NCBI GenBank assembly: GCA_024516035.1
Contig: CM044956.1
Span: forward strand, 23,298,395 to 23,362,394
DNA: 64,000 bases
DNA from: Bactericera cockerelli
Lineage: Eukaryota > Arthropoda > Insecta > Hemiptera > Triozidae
Direction: 5' to 3'
Below, piece by piece: positions 22,505 to 33,589 of the stretch. Below the pieces are notes generated by a model that was given only the letters and a program-made list of their open reading frames with translations, was not told where the DNA came from and ran no database searches. Position 1 is the stretch's first letter, and each line of letters begins with the position of its first letter. A program made the position numbers and the translations under genes.

Positions 22505-23489
22505 AAATAAATATAAATCAGTACTAAAGTTAAAATAAGTAGGTAAGACACAAGTCGGGCCATGTAACTCCAGCTCTAGGGAGTCTAGCATATCTACAAT
22601 TTCATCCTGTTTTATATTCGGCCCTGAATGTGGATGGGGTTTGTTATACCTTCTCTAATTTTTGGAAAAGTACTCTTTGATGAAAACCAACCCTATACAG
22701 GGTTAACGTTCATAGATACGAGTACTAGCATAGACTCCTGATACAGGGTTATTCTCTCGCTTTTTTCCCTCATACTCTAATAGAAAGGAAAGTAAAACAA
22801 TTGGATGGATACTCATATACATATTATTTCGATTTTCAACCCAAAATGTATTATGTTACTAAGGTAAACATTACAACATCTGTCCATCTCGGAAGGGACT
22901 CCTCTCACTATAAAGTTGATTTACAGACAACCATGAATGCACCCTCGCAAACAGATGATGATACTTGTTTACCTATTTGAATTTTCACGGCCATTAGGCT
23001 AATTACGTACTGGTGCATGTACCACACATTTGTACCGGGTGAAACTAAATGTTGTCAAACGAGAGTCGATAATCTTCTATATTTAGCTTTAAAAATCCAA
23101 ATTTCTAATATTTTGTTGCTTTTTTTGCTAGACATCCTTATTTCCAAATTTCACCAAAATTCTCAAAGTTGGTATTGAGGGGGTTCAAGAATTGTATGTG
23201 AAGATATTCTTGTATATCGGAAGGTAATCTAAGAGCTGCCGTCGAAAAAAAATATACTCCATTTATCTGAAAATAAAGGTAGGTAAGTAAGCTCAAACTA
23301 AAATACAATTAATTAAGGGTTGGGTGGAAGAGATTGCCACACGCGATACCCAGCCATTTCGTTTGGACGTATACCAATACTATACACTCTGCCGCGTCGT
23401 CTCTTTCTCTCTTCACACCTCGGTCAAGGTGTTACATATTTTTACTTTCCTTTTTCTATAATAAAAAAAGTATTGTATTCGTCGAAAAT

Positions 23490-23990
23490 TTGACATACCC
23501 AGTTTTTCACATTTCTGGACGAATCATAGCCTCAGGATACTAAAAGAAGTTGTTTTTGGCCATTGGTCCGTACGTCCGTCCGTGTGTGTGTCTATGTGCA
23601 CACACACACACAACATCTCGAAAACGGTAAGAGCTGAAGACTTGAAATTTGGTATGGAAATTTATTTTATATACGACACGAACAACGAAAAATTTACAAG
23701 AACAACTTTTTCTTACAATAAAAAAATAATAGGGGTTTATTCCTATCATTTTTTTTTCTTTGATTTTTTTGGAACCCGGCCCCAATTTACCGGTATTTGG
23801 GGGGGGGACCCGCTTGGGCTAACTTTTTATGATAAATCCTAGATGGGGGTTGTGACATACGAATCCAATATTTTTGAGGTGCTGATTAGGAATTTGACAT
23901 TAATTTTTACCTTACTGTAACTGTTGTGACACCGGTGGCGGACTTTGACTAACTTATTTTTAAGTGATAAGGAAAGTAAAATTACTAAAG
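23490..23990 (+). repeat. Dispersed repeat with (GT)n/(AC)n core
   Basis: Shares CCCAGTTTTTCACATTTCT, GGCCATTGGTCCGT and AGACTTGAAATTTGGTAT.A with 37470-37960. It holds a hairpin-capable GTGTGTGTGTCT...CACACACACAC run near 23581-23611. The ORFs here are artefacts. Confidence 0.5.
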
Positions 23991-24124
23991 TCTAGAATGG
24001 GAGGAAACGGAGATAGGGGAGGGGGGGGGGGTAAAGTTGGTTCAAAGATGGGAAAAGAGGTCCCATATTCGGATTTTTGGTTATATCCCAACAACAGGAA
24101 TTGTTAAGCAAGCAATTTTAAGCG

Positions 24125-24388
24125 CACAAACAGCTCAATAGTTAAGCACTCGCTTGCCATGCGGAAGGTCCCGGTTTCGAAGCCTCGTGCCGACAAAAAA
24201 TTGTATTCAAAATTTGGTTCCATTTGTTTTTAAGGTATACCTTCCGGTGCACTCGTGTTGACTCAGCACCTAAATGGAAAGTATTGTGTCACTTCTCGCC
24301 CATCAGAGGGGAGGTATACTATGGGATGGGCAGGTTACAACACAGACCACAAGCGTCTATAGTATAGCTCCTGTTTCATGCTTACCAT
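24125..24388 (+). mobile_element. tRNA-Gly(GCC)-like SINE
   Basis: The head reads CAGCTCAATAGTTAAGCACT, then CTTGCCATGCGGAAGGTCCC and a B box (GGTTTCGAAGCC). It resembles tRNA-Gly with a GCC anticodon but has lost acceptor-stem pairing. The body is as in 20822-20998. Shared by segmental copies A and B. Confidence 0.75.
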
Positions 24389-24556
24389 TATACATACATA
24401 TAACCCCCAAATCTAAGAGAGTTTCAACAAAAAATAATTGGTAGGGCCGCCAGTGGCGGAAATTCGATTGGCGGACTTAGGACAATATATCGAAAAAAAT
24501 ATGGAAATCAACCCCCCTTAATGTATAGGTAAGGTAAACAATATTATCAATGAAAA

Positions 24557-25185
24557 AACACTGCCAATTATGGACACAATACTTCCTCGTGAATATTTCA
24601 CATTATAATATATGTAATTTTATACTAAATCACTTGTATCTCCAGAATTGCTTAACTGATTCTCTTCAAATTTAATTTATATGGTAGAATACTATTTTTC
24701 CTACATTCTAGATTCTACAAAAAATTCTGTATCGGCAAGTGGTGAACCTTGTTTTTTTTTTTACTTTTTTTACTCCAAAATTTCGGATTTTCTTAAATAT
24801 CAGAGTTACATTTTACATTATAATTAATTAATAATAAATATAAATAACATATGTAAAACAATAATATGCATAATTGCATATACATACATACAAAATTTCA
24901 TCAAAATCGGGTGTACCGATCACGAGATTTAAGCGTTTAAGTAAAAAGTTAGTGGTCAGGCGCAGAACGTCTTCTATATGTGTGCAAAATTTCATCAAAA
25001 TCCGTTGAGTAGTTTCCGAGATTTGCGCGTTACAAGGAATATTTACAGACCAACGGCCACAAAAACAAATTTGCTCAGGAGGTTATGAAACGTCCAGAAA
25101 TTGAAATCAGAGCAAAAAAATATTTTTTTTACAAAAACGAACACAATACTTCCGATTTCTAATATTAGAAATTTCTCGGAAGTAA
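24557..25185 (+). mobile_element. 629-bp dispersed repeat, exact boundaries from an empty site
   Basis: Copy A has this insert between TGAAAA and TAAGCTGAAATG, and copy B (41310-41325) has the two flanks joined. The 5' end is AACACTGCCAATTATGGACA. The 3' end is a stem-loop, CTTCCGA...TCGGAAG around a TTTCTAATATTAGAAA palindrome, then TAA. It inserted between A and T with no clear target duplication. There is no TIR and no ORF. A 3' hairpin and A/T insertion recall Helitrons, but the CTRR end is lacking. Confidence 0.75.
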
Positions 25186-26238
25186 TAAGCTGAAATGCTG
25201 TTGTGTATTATACGGTTATACCTACAATTATGTACTTATGCAGCTAATAGTAAAATTTTAGAAATAATAAATTAAGTAAACACTTTCTGTTGAAGGATAT
25301 GATGACATAACACATTAAACAATTTAATTGCCAATTTATGGTTTTCTATTAATGGAAGATGAGCAGTGCGACAAGCCATTTTAAAGTATGTGACGAAAAT
25401 GTGGAAGAGATTGCTACAGGCAATAACCCCGCCCTTTAGGTAGGACATTTTTGTTATTTTCTTTTCTTTTTTACTGATTTATTTTGTCATTTGTTTGTTC
25501 TTTTTTCTTCTTTCTTTTCTTAATTTTATACTGTTGCCTGTTTGTCCTCCTAATAAAGCTTAAAAAAAAAAAAATGTTGTAAAAGAAATATCTTTTCTTT
25601 GCTGATTGATGTGCTGTCTCTGCCACTAGATCTACTCATGTATTTCACTTCTGCGTTAGCCAGCCTTTATAAATTATATTCACAACAGTCAGATAAAAAA
25701 CCAGGAATTTGGCCATTTTTTCACAGAAGTACGTATTTTTGTGATATGTTATTGGTTATAAATGTGTAATTGATATTTCATACACTTTAGATTCTTCATT
25801 AAAAACAATTTCATTTCATTGACTCAGTTGTGAGGATTAAAATTTATATTTCATACATTTTAGATTCTTCATTCAAAACAATTTCATTTCATTAACTCAG
25901 TTGTGAGGTTTAAAATTCGAAAATTGAACTCATTTGTTATTCAAGGGTTCGCGGTAAATTTCTCTTTTCTTTATTTTTATATCATGGAATCTTTCTAAAT
26001 ATTATCTAGCAATTTTTTTTTCTTTGGAGGGCATACTTATCATTGAAGTTAGACCCAAGCAGTAAATAGCTTAGAAATAATTAGAACATAGTTCAAAATC
26101 TGCTCTTACACCATGCACATGGAGGCATGGAGTTGACAAAATGTACAACCTAATAATTTCTTTTGTATTACATATTTTTTTTATGTGCTGTTTATACTGA
26201 TTATAGGGATCAGTACACCTACAAACTGACCTAGTTCG

Positions 26239-26247
26239 TTATATATT
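26239..26247 (+). promoter_or_regulatory. TATA-like element of cysteine-rich gene A
   Basis: TTATATATT lies about 45 bp before the start codon. The surrounding block (ACAAACTGACCTAGTTCG ... TCATTTTCATTTTCATCCAC) is conserved before gene B, where TTATATA lies at about 42409-42415. A start site near 26270 would suit it. This is inference from position only. Confidence 0.35.
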
Positions 26248-26288
26248 ATATCATTTTCATTTTCATCCACTGCTATTTAGTTTCAGAC

Positions 26289-26358
26289 ATGCACTCTTCG
26301 TACACAAGTGGTCTTCTCCTGACAATTGTCTATCTGGCCATGTTAACATGTGAGTACA

Positions 26359-26389
<31 letters not shown>

Positions 26390-28012
26390 TGAGTGTTTCA
26401 CAGCCGTTTTTATTTCGTAGCCATGAAACAGGAGCTACTGTAGACGCTTGTGGTCTGTGTTGTAGCCTACCCATCCCGCAGTATGCCTCCCCTCCGATGG
26501 GCGAGAAGTGACACAATACTTCCCAATTAGGTGCTGGGTCAACACGAGCGCACCGGAAGGTATCCCTTACAAACAATTGTAACCAAATTAAGAATACAAA
26601 TTTTTGTCGGCACGGGGGATCGAACCCGGGACCTTCCGCATGGCAAGCGAGTGCTTAACCACTGAGCTAATCGCATTATACAGTATGTTTCAGAAAAGGT
26701 GGCCACCCCCTCGTAACTTTTGAACGCGACGGAATTTTTCAATTCTGTAAAGTCCTAGGTATAGGAAGTGCCCTATGGCCCATCCTGTGGTCATATTTAT
26801 TTTTGGCCCCGGTTGGCCCTTCCGGCTTTTAGGCCATATTTTTTCATTTTTCTCGCGAATTTTAAATGGAATGCTATATTTTTTATTCCTGTTAATTAAA
26901 GTCCAAGTTAGGCTGAGTATAATGAGCTTTTAAAATTTTCAAAAACCTTATCAGGGGCGGAGCTAGTAGGGTGCAAGTTTCAAAATTGTTACACCCTGTA
27001 TTTCAGCGTTAGTTAGATTTTTTAGTACTTTTTTTATGTTCATAGGTTCAAAATATTGTTTTACACCATATGAAATCAAAAAAATATTCTTGTTTACTTC
27101 TAATCAGGGTCATAGTAAGGTTTTTGTAAAAATACTTTTTTTCTTACGTCAATTTTTCCGTAAATTAATGGTGTTCTCGAAATTGGCATTTTTAGAGGTG
27201 AAAGTCTGCAGTGACATATGTTTTTTATGCTTGAAATCAAAAGAAAACTTAACGGAGAAGCGATTAAAATCATAAAAAAAGCCATTCAACCTGCTAGTTT
27301 TTTCACGACAGTGTCCGGTAAAGTGGGTGAATTTCGTATTGGATTTTTTTTTGTTTGTTGAGGAAACACAATTGGCATAGAAAATAAATAATATCTAATA
27401 AGGGAATATTACTTCAATAAACATAACTAAATGCGAAATTAAATGAAAATTATTTCTTCTAAATCAGTGCCGGATATTTTTTTTTTTTTCTCTCTCTCTT
27501 TTTTTCACTTTTCAAAGTTCAAGTTGTATCAAAAATAATTATCGGATAATGCTGCTTCTAAAGTCGGCCTAGGGGTCCCCTCTTGAGACAATTTTAGTTG
27601 GTAAGTTGGTAAAATCTGTAGAAAACACATTGTCAATAATTCTGGAGTCAGTCCGATGGCGCTTTGAATGCAACGATTCTTGTAGGATCACCGAAGTTAA
27701 GCAACGTCCAGCGAGGAGAAGACTTCGTGATGCTGGCATTCCGGCCTAACCCAGGCTGGGTGAGATAAATGTGTTTAGGAGGTTGGTGAGTTTCTTGCGA
27801 ATGGAATGTAACACCCCCGTTATGATATGACCATGCAGTTGAAACGCGATATTAAACCCAAATTTAAAAAAAAATCATACTGGTGTTGCTAGTAATGAAT
27901 ACCAGGTCTCTAAATAAAAATCTAATTATCTCGAAATTTAAGAGAAAAAATACCAGGTCAAGTACCAAACTCTTGAGGGTGAAAATTAAACCAATTCAAT
28001 TATTTTAAAGAG

Positions 28013-28050
<38 letters not shown>

Positions 28051-31000
28051 AAGAGAGAGAGAAAAAAAATTATCCGGCACTGATTTAGAAGAAATAATCT
28101 TCATTTAATTTCGCATTTAGTTATGTTAATTGAAGTATTATTCCCTTATTAGGTATTATTTGTTTTCTATGCCAATTGTGTTTCCTCAACAACAAAAAAA
28201 TCCAATACGAAATTCACCCACTTTACCGGACACTGTCGTGAAAAAACTAGCAGGTTAAATAGCTTTTTTTATGATTTTAATCGCTTCTCCGTTAAGTTTT
28301 CTTTCGATTTCAAGCATAAAAAACATATGTCACTGCAGACTTTCACCTCTAAAAATGCCAATTTCGAGAACACCATTAATTTACAAAAAAATTGACGTGA
28401 GAAAAAAAGTACTTTTACAAAAACCTTACTATGACCCTGATTAGAAGTAAACAAGAATATTTTTTTGATTTCATATGGTGTAAAACAATATTTTGAACCT
28501 ATGAACATAAAAAAAGTACTAAAAAATCTAACTAACGCTGAAATACAGGGTGTAACAATTTTGAAACTTGCACCCTACTAGCTCCGCCCCTGATAAGGTT
28601 TTTGAAAATTTTAAAAGCTCATTATACTCAGCCTAACTTGGACTTTAATTAACAGGAATAAAAAATATAGCATTCCATTTAAAATTCGCGAGAAAAATGA
28701 AAAAATATGGCCTAAAAGCCGGAAGGGCCAACCGGGGCCAAAAATAAATATGACCACAGGATGGGCCATAGGGCACTTCCTATACCTAGGACTTTACAGA
28801 ATTGAAAAATTCCGTCGCGTTCAAAAGTTACGAGGGGGTGGCCACCTTTTCTGAAACATACTGTATAACCAAACTACACACATGTAATTTATAGTAATTA
28901 GGTACCTACATAATATACAGGGTGTCCCGTATACAGATGCATAGTTATATTTTGAGGGTTGGTTCAGCCAACCGTGGACTATCATAATTATAAGCGAAAC
29001 TTGCAGTGGGGCATTTTGCTTCGTTAAGGAGTTATGGCCAAATCAGTGTTTTTCCCACAGGTCTAGAGGTCACTTGCATCGATGCACGTTTTCAAAGAAA
29101 TGGGAAAGTCATGCATACTTCGCTTCAAATGCAGTTAGTTGCATCAAAAATATTGAAAGACCAGAAAGATATTTAATAATAAGTTCAATTTTTTTTCGAA
29201 AATTCGATTTTTCCCTTTTTCCCTGTTGTGAATTTAGAGTACTTCTACTATTGCAATTCTGCATATCACTACTTTAAAAAATACCCTCAATAAATTCTAA
29301 GTTCTTTCAGACGCGTGAAAGAACGAATGTGCCTGATCAAAAAAACAAGTCTAGCAGACAGAACAAGGCGACCCCGGTGAGGCTTCACTCCGATCCGTCA
29401 GGTAATGGTCCCACCTGATATCTATACATCCGTCAGACCAACCATTGTTATTTATATGTTCCAGATGAGTTCGGGGCTAACAATGACAACAATAATCAGA
29501 AATATCAGAAAGCAGGAGACCAGGATGTAACCGACGGCCGTAAGTGTAATATCGTCTTAAATACAGAAAATCATTAACCGAACACAATGAGTGAGCGAAG
29601 CGACCTCAATAAGTGAGGTTCTGTTTTAACTTGCATACCAGACGATTTGGCTTTCGTTTGTCTGTATGTCTGTTTGTTTGTTTGTCTGTCTGTCTGTTCC
29701 GCGATAACTCTCGACCGGATTCTTCAAAATTGTTGAAGTTTAGTATACATGTTCATTGGGATCCTAGAATTTTACCTATAGTTTTTGGGCCGAATTGGGC
29801 CACTCGGCGCTAAATGGGGGCCGTTTTGGTGAAAATTGAAAACGATTTTTAAAAACAAGCAACGCTCTTGAAATTTTTTAGAGTCGTTGAGAAAACATTA
29901 ATGAGTTTATTTGTGAAATTTGGTATCCATGAAAGCTTTTTTTTGCCGAGCGAATAATACTCTTTCGGTGGGGACTTCCCCCCGAAAGATCACTCGCGAT
30001 GGTGTTTGAGCCATCGCTGAGCTCGGATGAAAGGAGAAAACACCCCGGCACTACCAGGGGCATGACTTCAGGGTGTCATCTCCAGCGGCTATATTATATT
30101 TATTCAAAATTCAAGTGATACAAAATTACAAAATACATTATTAAATCTAGAGAAGAAGGTAAATTTAAGTCTCAGGACATTCCGTGGGTGGTAGGTCTAT
30201 AGGAGGTTACGTTAATTGAGGAACCCATCCTTCACTGGATCCCTTAGTGGCGGCCACCATGATCGAGATTTGCGATTCCGGGGTCCAACTCGGGAAAGCT
30301 AAGGGGGCCGCACTGTGGTAAAAAAATTGAAAAAGTGCCAAAATAAAGGGCCAGTTTATATTAAATGAAAGGTCTCGATGTCCTCATGCTTGATTGAACA
30401 TTTATAATGCACCGACCTCAGTAGCTTAATCGATAAGGCGGCGGACTTGTAACCTGGAGGTCGGTGGTTCAAGTCCCGGTTACAGCTTAAATTTAGTAAA
30501 GCGAGTTTGATTAGTTGTGACATGACGAAAGTGATTAACACAAGACGTATGATAACTTTTAACTTTAAACATTTATAATGCGATAGTTGAATCTGTGTGA
30601 GGTTTACAGTTCACAGAACCACTAGTTCAAATTATTTTAGGTAGAACTTTCAGTACATTAGCTTACTATAATTCAAACATGGTGCGTTTATAACACAATT
30701 TGAAAAGGAGTTAAAGTGCCTCATTGGAAAAATAACAGTCGAGTTAATACTGAACTCGACTGTTTACTTAATACCACTACTCCAATTTACATAAGGGGCC
30801 ACAGACACTCATTGCAACACATTCCATTTTTGAATGGTAGAACTATGGTGTAATGTTGTTTATTCAAATATCTACCTATTAGGTATAACAAAGATTTTTT
30901 TATGTATATAATATATTTAAATATAGAAAAGAAGAACAGTAATCATAATTTCAATCAAAACTTTATTCTTTCCTCAGTTGGACGAAAGATGCCCAACCCC

Positions 31001-31300
31001 ATGTTCCAGAAAGTGTGTGCCATTGACATGACCAATGTTACCAATAAAGACAAGTTCTGTCATGGCCAAAAAGACATCGATAATCTGTGTGGTGCCCTCT
31101 GCAATTGCATCATAGGCATCCCAAACAGCCGCTGCGCTGAGTATTCAGGACCACCAAAGTTGAACTTGTGTGGCTGTACGAAACATGCCAATGCGGACCC
31201 TACTAACCGAAGTACATACTTCTGGATCACTAGGGACAACTGTGACAAACAAGTACAGACCTGCCCCAACGGGTTCAAGGTGATCAACTTTGATGTATAG
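26289..31300 (+). CDS. Secreted ten-cysteine protein, gene A (three exons)
   Basis: The exons are 26289-26349, 29465-29539 and 30978-31300, and the product has 152 residues. Donors are GTGAGT (26350) and GTAAGT (29540), acceptors TTCCAG and CCTCAG, and both introns are phase 1, so the frame stays open across every junction. Exon 1 encodes a signal peptide (residues 1-20, core GLLLTIVYLAML). Exon 2 is an Asn/Gln/Asp-rich linker. Exon 3 holds cysteines at 59, 73, 83, 87, 89, 98, 110, 112, 134 and 141, which allows five disulphides, and N-glycosylation sequons at 65 and 122. I do not recognise the family. An extracellular role (saliva, gut or haemolymph) is inference from the signal and cysteines. 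A paralog with the same structure is at 42454-45134. Intron 1 and the 3'UTR of this copy carry transposon insertions. Confidence 0.85.
26356..26674 (-). mobile_element. tRNA-Gly(GCC)-like SINE in intron 1 of gene A
   Basis: It sits on the minus strand, with the poly-A tail seen as about 25 T at 26358-26382 and the head at about 26610-26674. The B box region reads GGGTTCGATCCCCC on the minus strand. Gene B lacks it, reading straight from GAGTACATT to ATATAACC. This makes it a dated insertion younger than the duplication. Confidence 0.82.
26681..28863. mobile_element. Foldback element, 2183 bp, TA target duplication, in intron 1 of gene A
   Basis: The ends read CAGTATGTTTCAGAAAAGG and its reverse complement. 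Arms of about 810 bp (26681-27495 and 28055-28863) match nearly base for base. The matching ORFs on opposite strands (27036-27275, 28269-28508) are the same arm read twice and are not genes. A spacer of about 550 bp holds a 5S SINE. Gene B has the empty site CATTATATAACC, which requires a TA duplication and excludes TATA. TA and a CAGT start fit a Tc1/mariner-type non-autonomous element. Confidence 0.9.
27652..27866 (+). mobile_element. 5S rRNA-headed SINE nested in the foldback spacer
   Basis: The head carries AGGATCACCGAAGTTAAGCA, the conserved internal stretch of 5S rRNA (its internal promoter region). The core CCAGGCTGGGTGAGA, the GCGAATGGAATGTAAC block and the tail ATGACCATGCAGTTGAAACG follow. 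The 5' first third is diverged. Confidence 0.78.
28918..29329 (+). mobile_element. Single arm of foldback element family 2 (right arm deleted), intron 1 of gene A
   Basis: It corresponds to 42581-43056 in gene B, starting at TATACAGGGTGTCC. Here the sequence jumps at GAATG to TGCCTGATC. In gene B the same GAATG is followed by 900 bp, including the inverted right arm, before GAATG-TGACTGATC. A microhomology-mediated deletion in copy A is the simplest reading. Confidence 0.75.
29590..29960 (+). repeat. Intron 2 repeat shared by genes A and B
   Basis: Both copies (44215-44600 in B) share AAGCGACCTCAATAAGTGAG, a (GTCT/GTTT)n run and GGGCCGAATTGGGCCACTCG. The style resembles arthropod retroelement 3' sequences. 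It predates the duplication. Confidence 0.5.
30412..30565 (+). mobile_element. tRNA-Thr-like SINE in intron 2 of gene A
   Basis: Its head is the least altered of the family: CCTCAGTAGCTTAATCGATA, GGACTTGTAACCTGGAGG, GGTGGTTCAAGTCCCGG. It is part of a roughly 790-bp stretch (about 29975-30763) that gene B lacks. Confidence 0.75.
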
Positions 31301-31311
31301 ATCCATTACCT

Positions 31312-31944
31312 ATTCGACACTTGCGGAAATCTTTTGTTTACAACCGATCATTTGCGACAATGAAAAAAGGTTTCAAACCATACATTTGCGACAATATATT
31401 GCAGGTATAGATTTCAATGTTTCATACAGTGTGAATCAAATTTTAGTTCGTACTGGTAGGTGTATGTTATACCTTTGATTTTGTTTGATTGGAAATTGAT
31501 GCATAAGTGAATTATTTGTTATAGGAATTTTGTAGTTAGGTAGGGTTAGGTAAAGTTAACAAGGTGAGATTGCACGGTAGATCACTGACTTCAGTTTGTC
31601 GAGTAGGATGGTTGGGTGAGGGGCTTAGGTTAGGTTGAAATTAGCGCAGGCGGTTAGGCCGGGTCGCACAGCGACCCGGTCACCCAAGCTATCCTAGCCG
31701 GCTAACGAAACACAACATTTATTAGGTACACTTTTTTTATCAAACCATCAATTAACATTTTATTTGGAAAGGCCATCAATATTTTAGTCGACCCGGTATT
31801 TATTTGGAAATGCCGAAATGAACAAAGGAGTTAACCTGTTCCTTTGTCTGTCTGATATTGTCGCAAACGTTACAGTGAATACCTTTTTCTGTTGTCGCAA
31901 ATGTCAGATTTTTTAAGATAATTTGTCGCAAGTGATCGGTAGCC
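31312..31944. mobile_element. 633-bp insertion in the 3'UTR of gene A, 12-bp direct flanks
   Basis: GATCCATTACCT occurs at 31300-31311 and again at 31945-31956. Gene B has a single ATCCATTACCT at the matching place. Near the ends, TTGCGACAA appears at least twice on the left and its reverse complement three times on the right. A perfect hairpin (CCGGGTCGC-ACA-GCGACCCGG) lies at about 31661-31681. No ORF; class unknown. The first base of the flank is the stop codon's G, so the true duplication may be 11 bp. Confidence 0.8.
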
Positions 31945-32278
31945 GATCCATTACCTTATAATGTTTGTTGCTGTAATTATTTCATCACATAAATTTAATA
32001 CATTTAAAGGGAAAAAAGTGTTTCAATTATATAATTATGTAGACTATCTGTTGAAATTACTCATATTTTTGAACTGTGATAGGTTCTACACTGTTAAAAA
32101 CACGAAACCGGGGATTGAAATAATCTTGTGTCTTATTTGTAATGAGCATAGACAGGGTGATTCAAAAAAGTAACTTGGCTGGAACTTGGCCTCACGTACT
32201 GCTATTCGCTCAGATGTACATATATTATATTATGTAAATCAATGTTCTATTTGTATTTTTTTATAGAGAGAGACTATA

Positions 32279-33581
32279 CGAGGTCCAACAATAAAGTTCC
32301 CGGACGACTCCCATATCTCCGGCCCTGATGTACTTAGTAAACTTAGTTCAACAAGTTTTTTCAAGATATTGAACCATAGTTCCTCAATCCTCATGTTCAT
32401 ATTTCATTAACTTTAATTTGTATCAGATAGGTAGTTTTCAAATAATCAGTCATAATTAAACACCTTGACTATACAGCTATACACGTTGCCGGATTTTTCA
32501 AATTGAAATGATGTTTCTTACAGATAACCAGATATTTCTTACAAAACTAAACAAAAGTCAATCTTTTTTTTTCATCTCTGTTTACACGCAACAATAATGC
32601 TGCAATGAAGTAAACAGGTTTGAGGGACACTGCATACAGATTAAAGACCTTATCCAGGCCCTCTACATCTTTGTTTAAATTGTTCCAAAGTGAGATCGAG
32701 ATCCAATTTTGCACTGTTATAATAATTATTAAAATATATTATTAGAGAGGAGATGAGTGGTGATTCCAGGTACACAGGAGAATCGCTTCTTGTTGTATGA
32801 AAATACTGAGTTAGTAGTTATTCTCTCAGTGACAGTTGTAAATTAGGCACTTTAATCAGTATTTTCTCAATTAGCCCTGGACATCTAATGGTGTCATAAC
32901 TGAGGCCATGTATGAAAATTTGTTGGTAATACAATGTTTCCGATGGTTTTAAAATGTTAAAAGAAGTGTATTATATGGTGGTGAGTGTAGGACAACGTTT
33001 TATAATTGGTTCAAAAGATTTAAGGAGGGCAGGGAGGACGTCAAAGATGTTCAACGCTCATGCCGACCTACCACTTCAGAAACAGATGAGAACGTGGAAA
33101 AAATTGATAAAATCATCCGAAATGATAGGCGCCTCAGTGTAAAAATATTAGCAGATATGATAAACATAAATAGAAAGACAGTGAGACAAATTTTAAGAAA
33201 GAAAAGACCCAAGCTCTAGAGTTCCGGTGACTGGGTGTTGCATCAGGACAATACCGCTCTCTATACGACGATTTCTGGCCGGCAAAAAAATCACATTGCT
33301 TGAGCATGCACCGTATTTTTTTTTCTATTCCCTAAATTAAAAGTCAGCTGAAAGGAACCCATTTTGAGTCGATCGAAGTCGTCAAAACAAAAACGGCAGA
33401 ACTATTGAAGGTAGTTTCACTTGACGACCTGCAGCACTGCTTTGACCAATGGGAAATTCGAATGCAAGTATATATGGACTCCCAAGGTAGTATATTGATG
33501 GAGAACACCACTGAAACTCGGTAAGTGCGAACCTCCAAGCCAATAGAGACGGTCATTCGGGAACTTTTTAGTCAGACCTCG
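32279..33581 (+). mobile_element. Decayed mariner element
   Basis: The terminal inverted repeats begin CGAGGTCCAACAATAAAGTT on the left and end ...AGTCAGACCTCG on the right, each flanked by TA (32277-32278 and 33582-33583). The total of 1303 bp is the usual mariner length, but only by coincidence: about 400 bp are extra before the HTH region and a similar amount is missing from the middle. Confidence 0.85.
32954..33535 (+). pseudogene. Mariner transposase remnant
   Basis: LKEVY starts in one frame and continues in another as GGECRTTFYNWFKRFKEG, then RPTTSETDENVEKI and DRRLSVKILADM: the paired HTH region of a mariner transposase. The frame stops at TAG 33217-33219. After an internal deletion that removes the first catalytic aspartate, the second is visible in VLHQDNTALYT near 33235. 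The C-terminal FLFPKLK, FESIE and LQHCFDQWEIRMQ follow in shifted frames. It is non-functional. Confidence 0.88.
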
Positions 33582-33589
33582 TACAATAA

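Larger units (their letters stand above)
22505..32172 (+). repeat. Segmental duplication, copy A
   Basis: This block aligns collinearly and in direct orientation with 39941-47816, interrupted by insertions or deletions. Anchors include CAAGTCGGGCCATGTAACTC (22553 / 39990) and CTGAAATG.TGTTGTGTATTA (25190 / 41321). Further anchors are the exons of the cysteine-rich gene and TAATCTTGTGTCTTATTTGT (32122 / 47761). Copy A alone contains insertions at about 23087-24033, 24557-25185, 26356-28863, about 29975-30763 and 31312-31944. Confidence 0.9.

Noticed and set aside
27652..27720. 5S rRNA gene candidate
   Set aside because: Only the internal part of 5S is present and it is fused to a SINE core; it is a SINE head and not an rRNA gene.
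27036..28508. Two matching ORFs of 79 codons on opposite strands (27036-27275 plus, 28269-28508 minus)
   Set aside because: They are the same arm of one palindromic element read from each side, so the resemblance is structural and not a gene pair.
31060..31287. Minus-strand ORF of 75 codons, repeated at 44897-45121
   Set aside because: Antisense shadow of exon 3 of the cysteine-rich genes; conserved only because the sense exon is.
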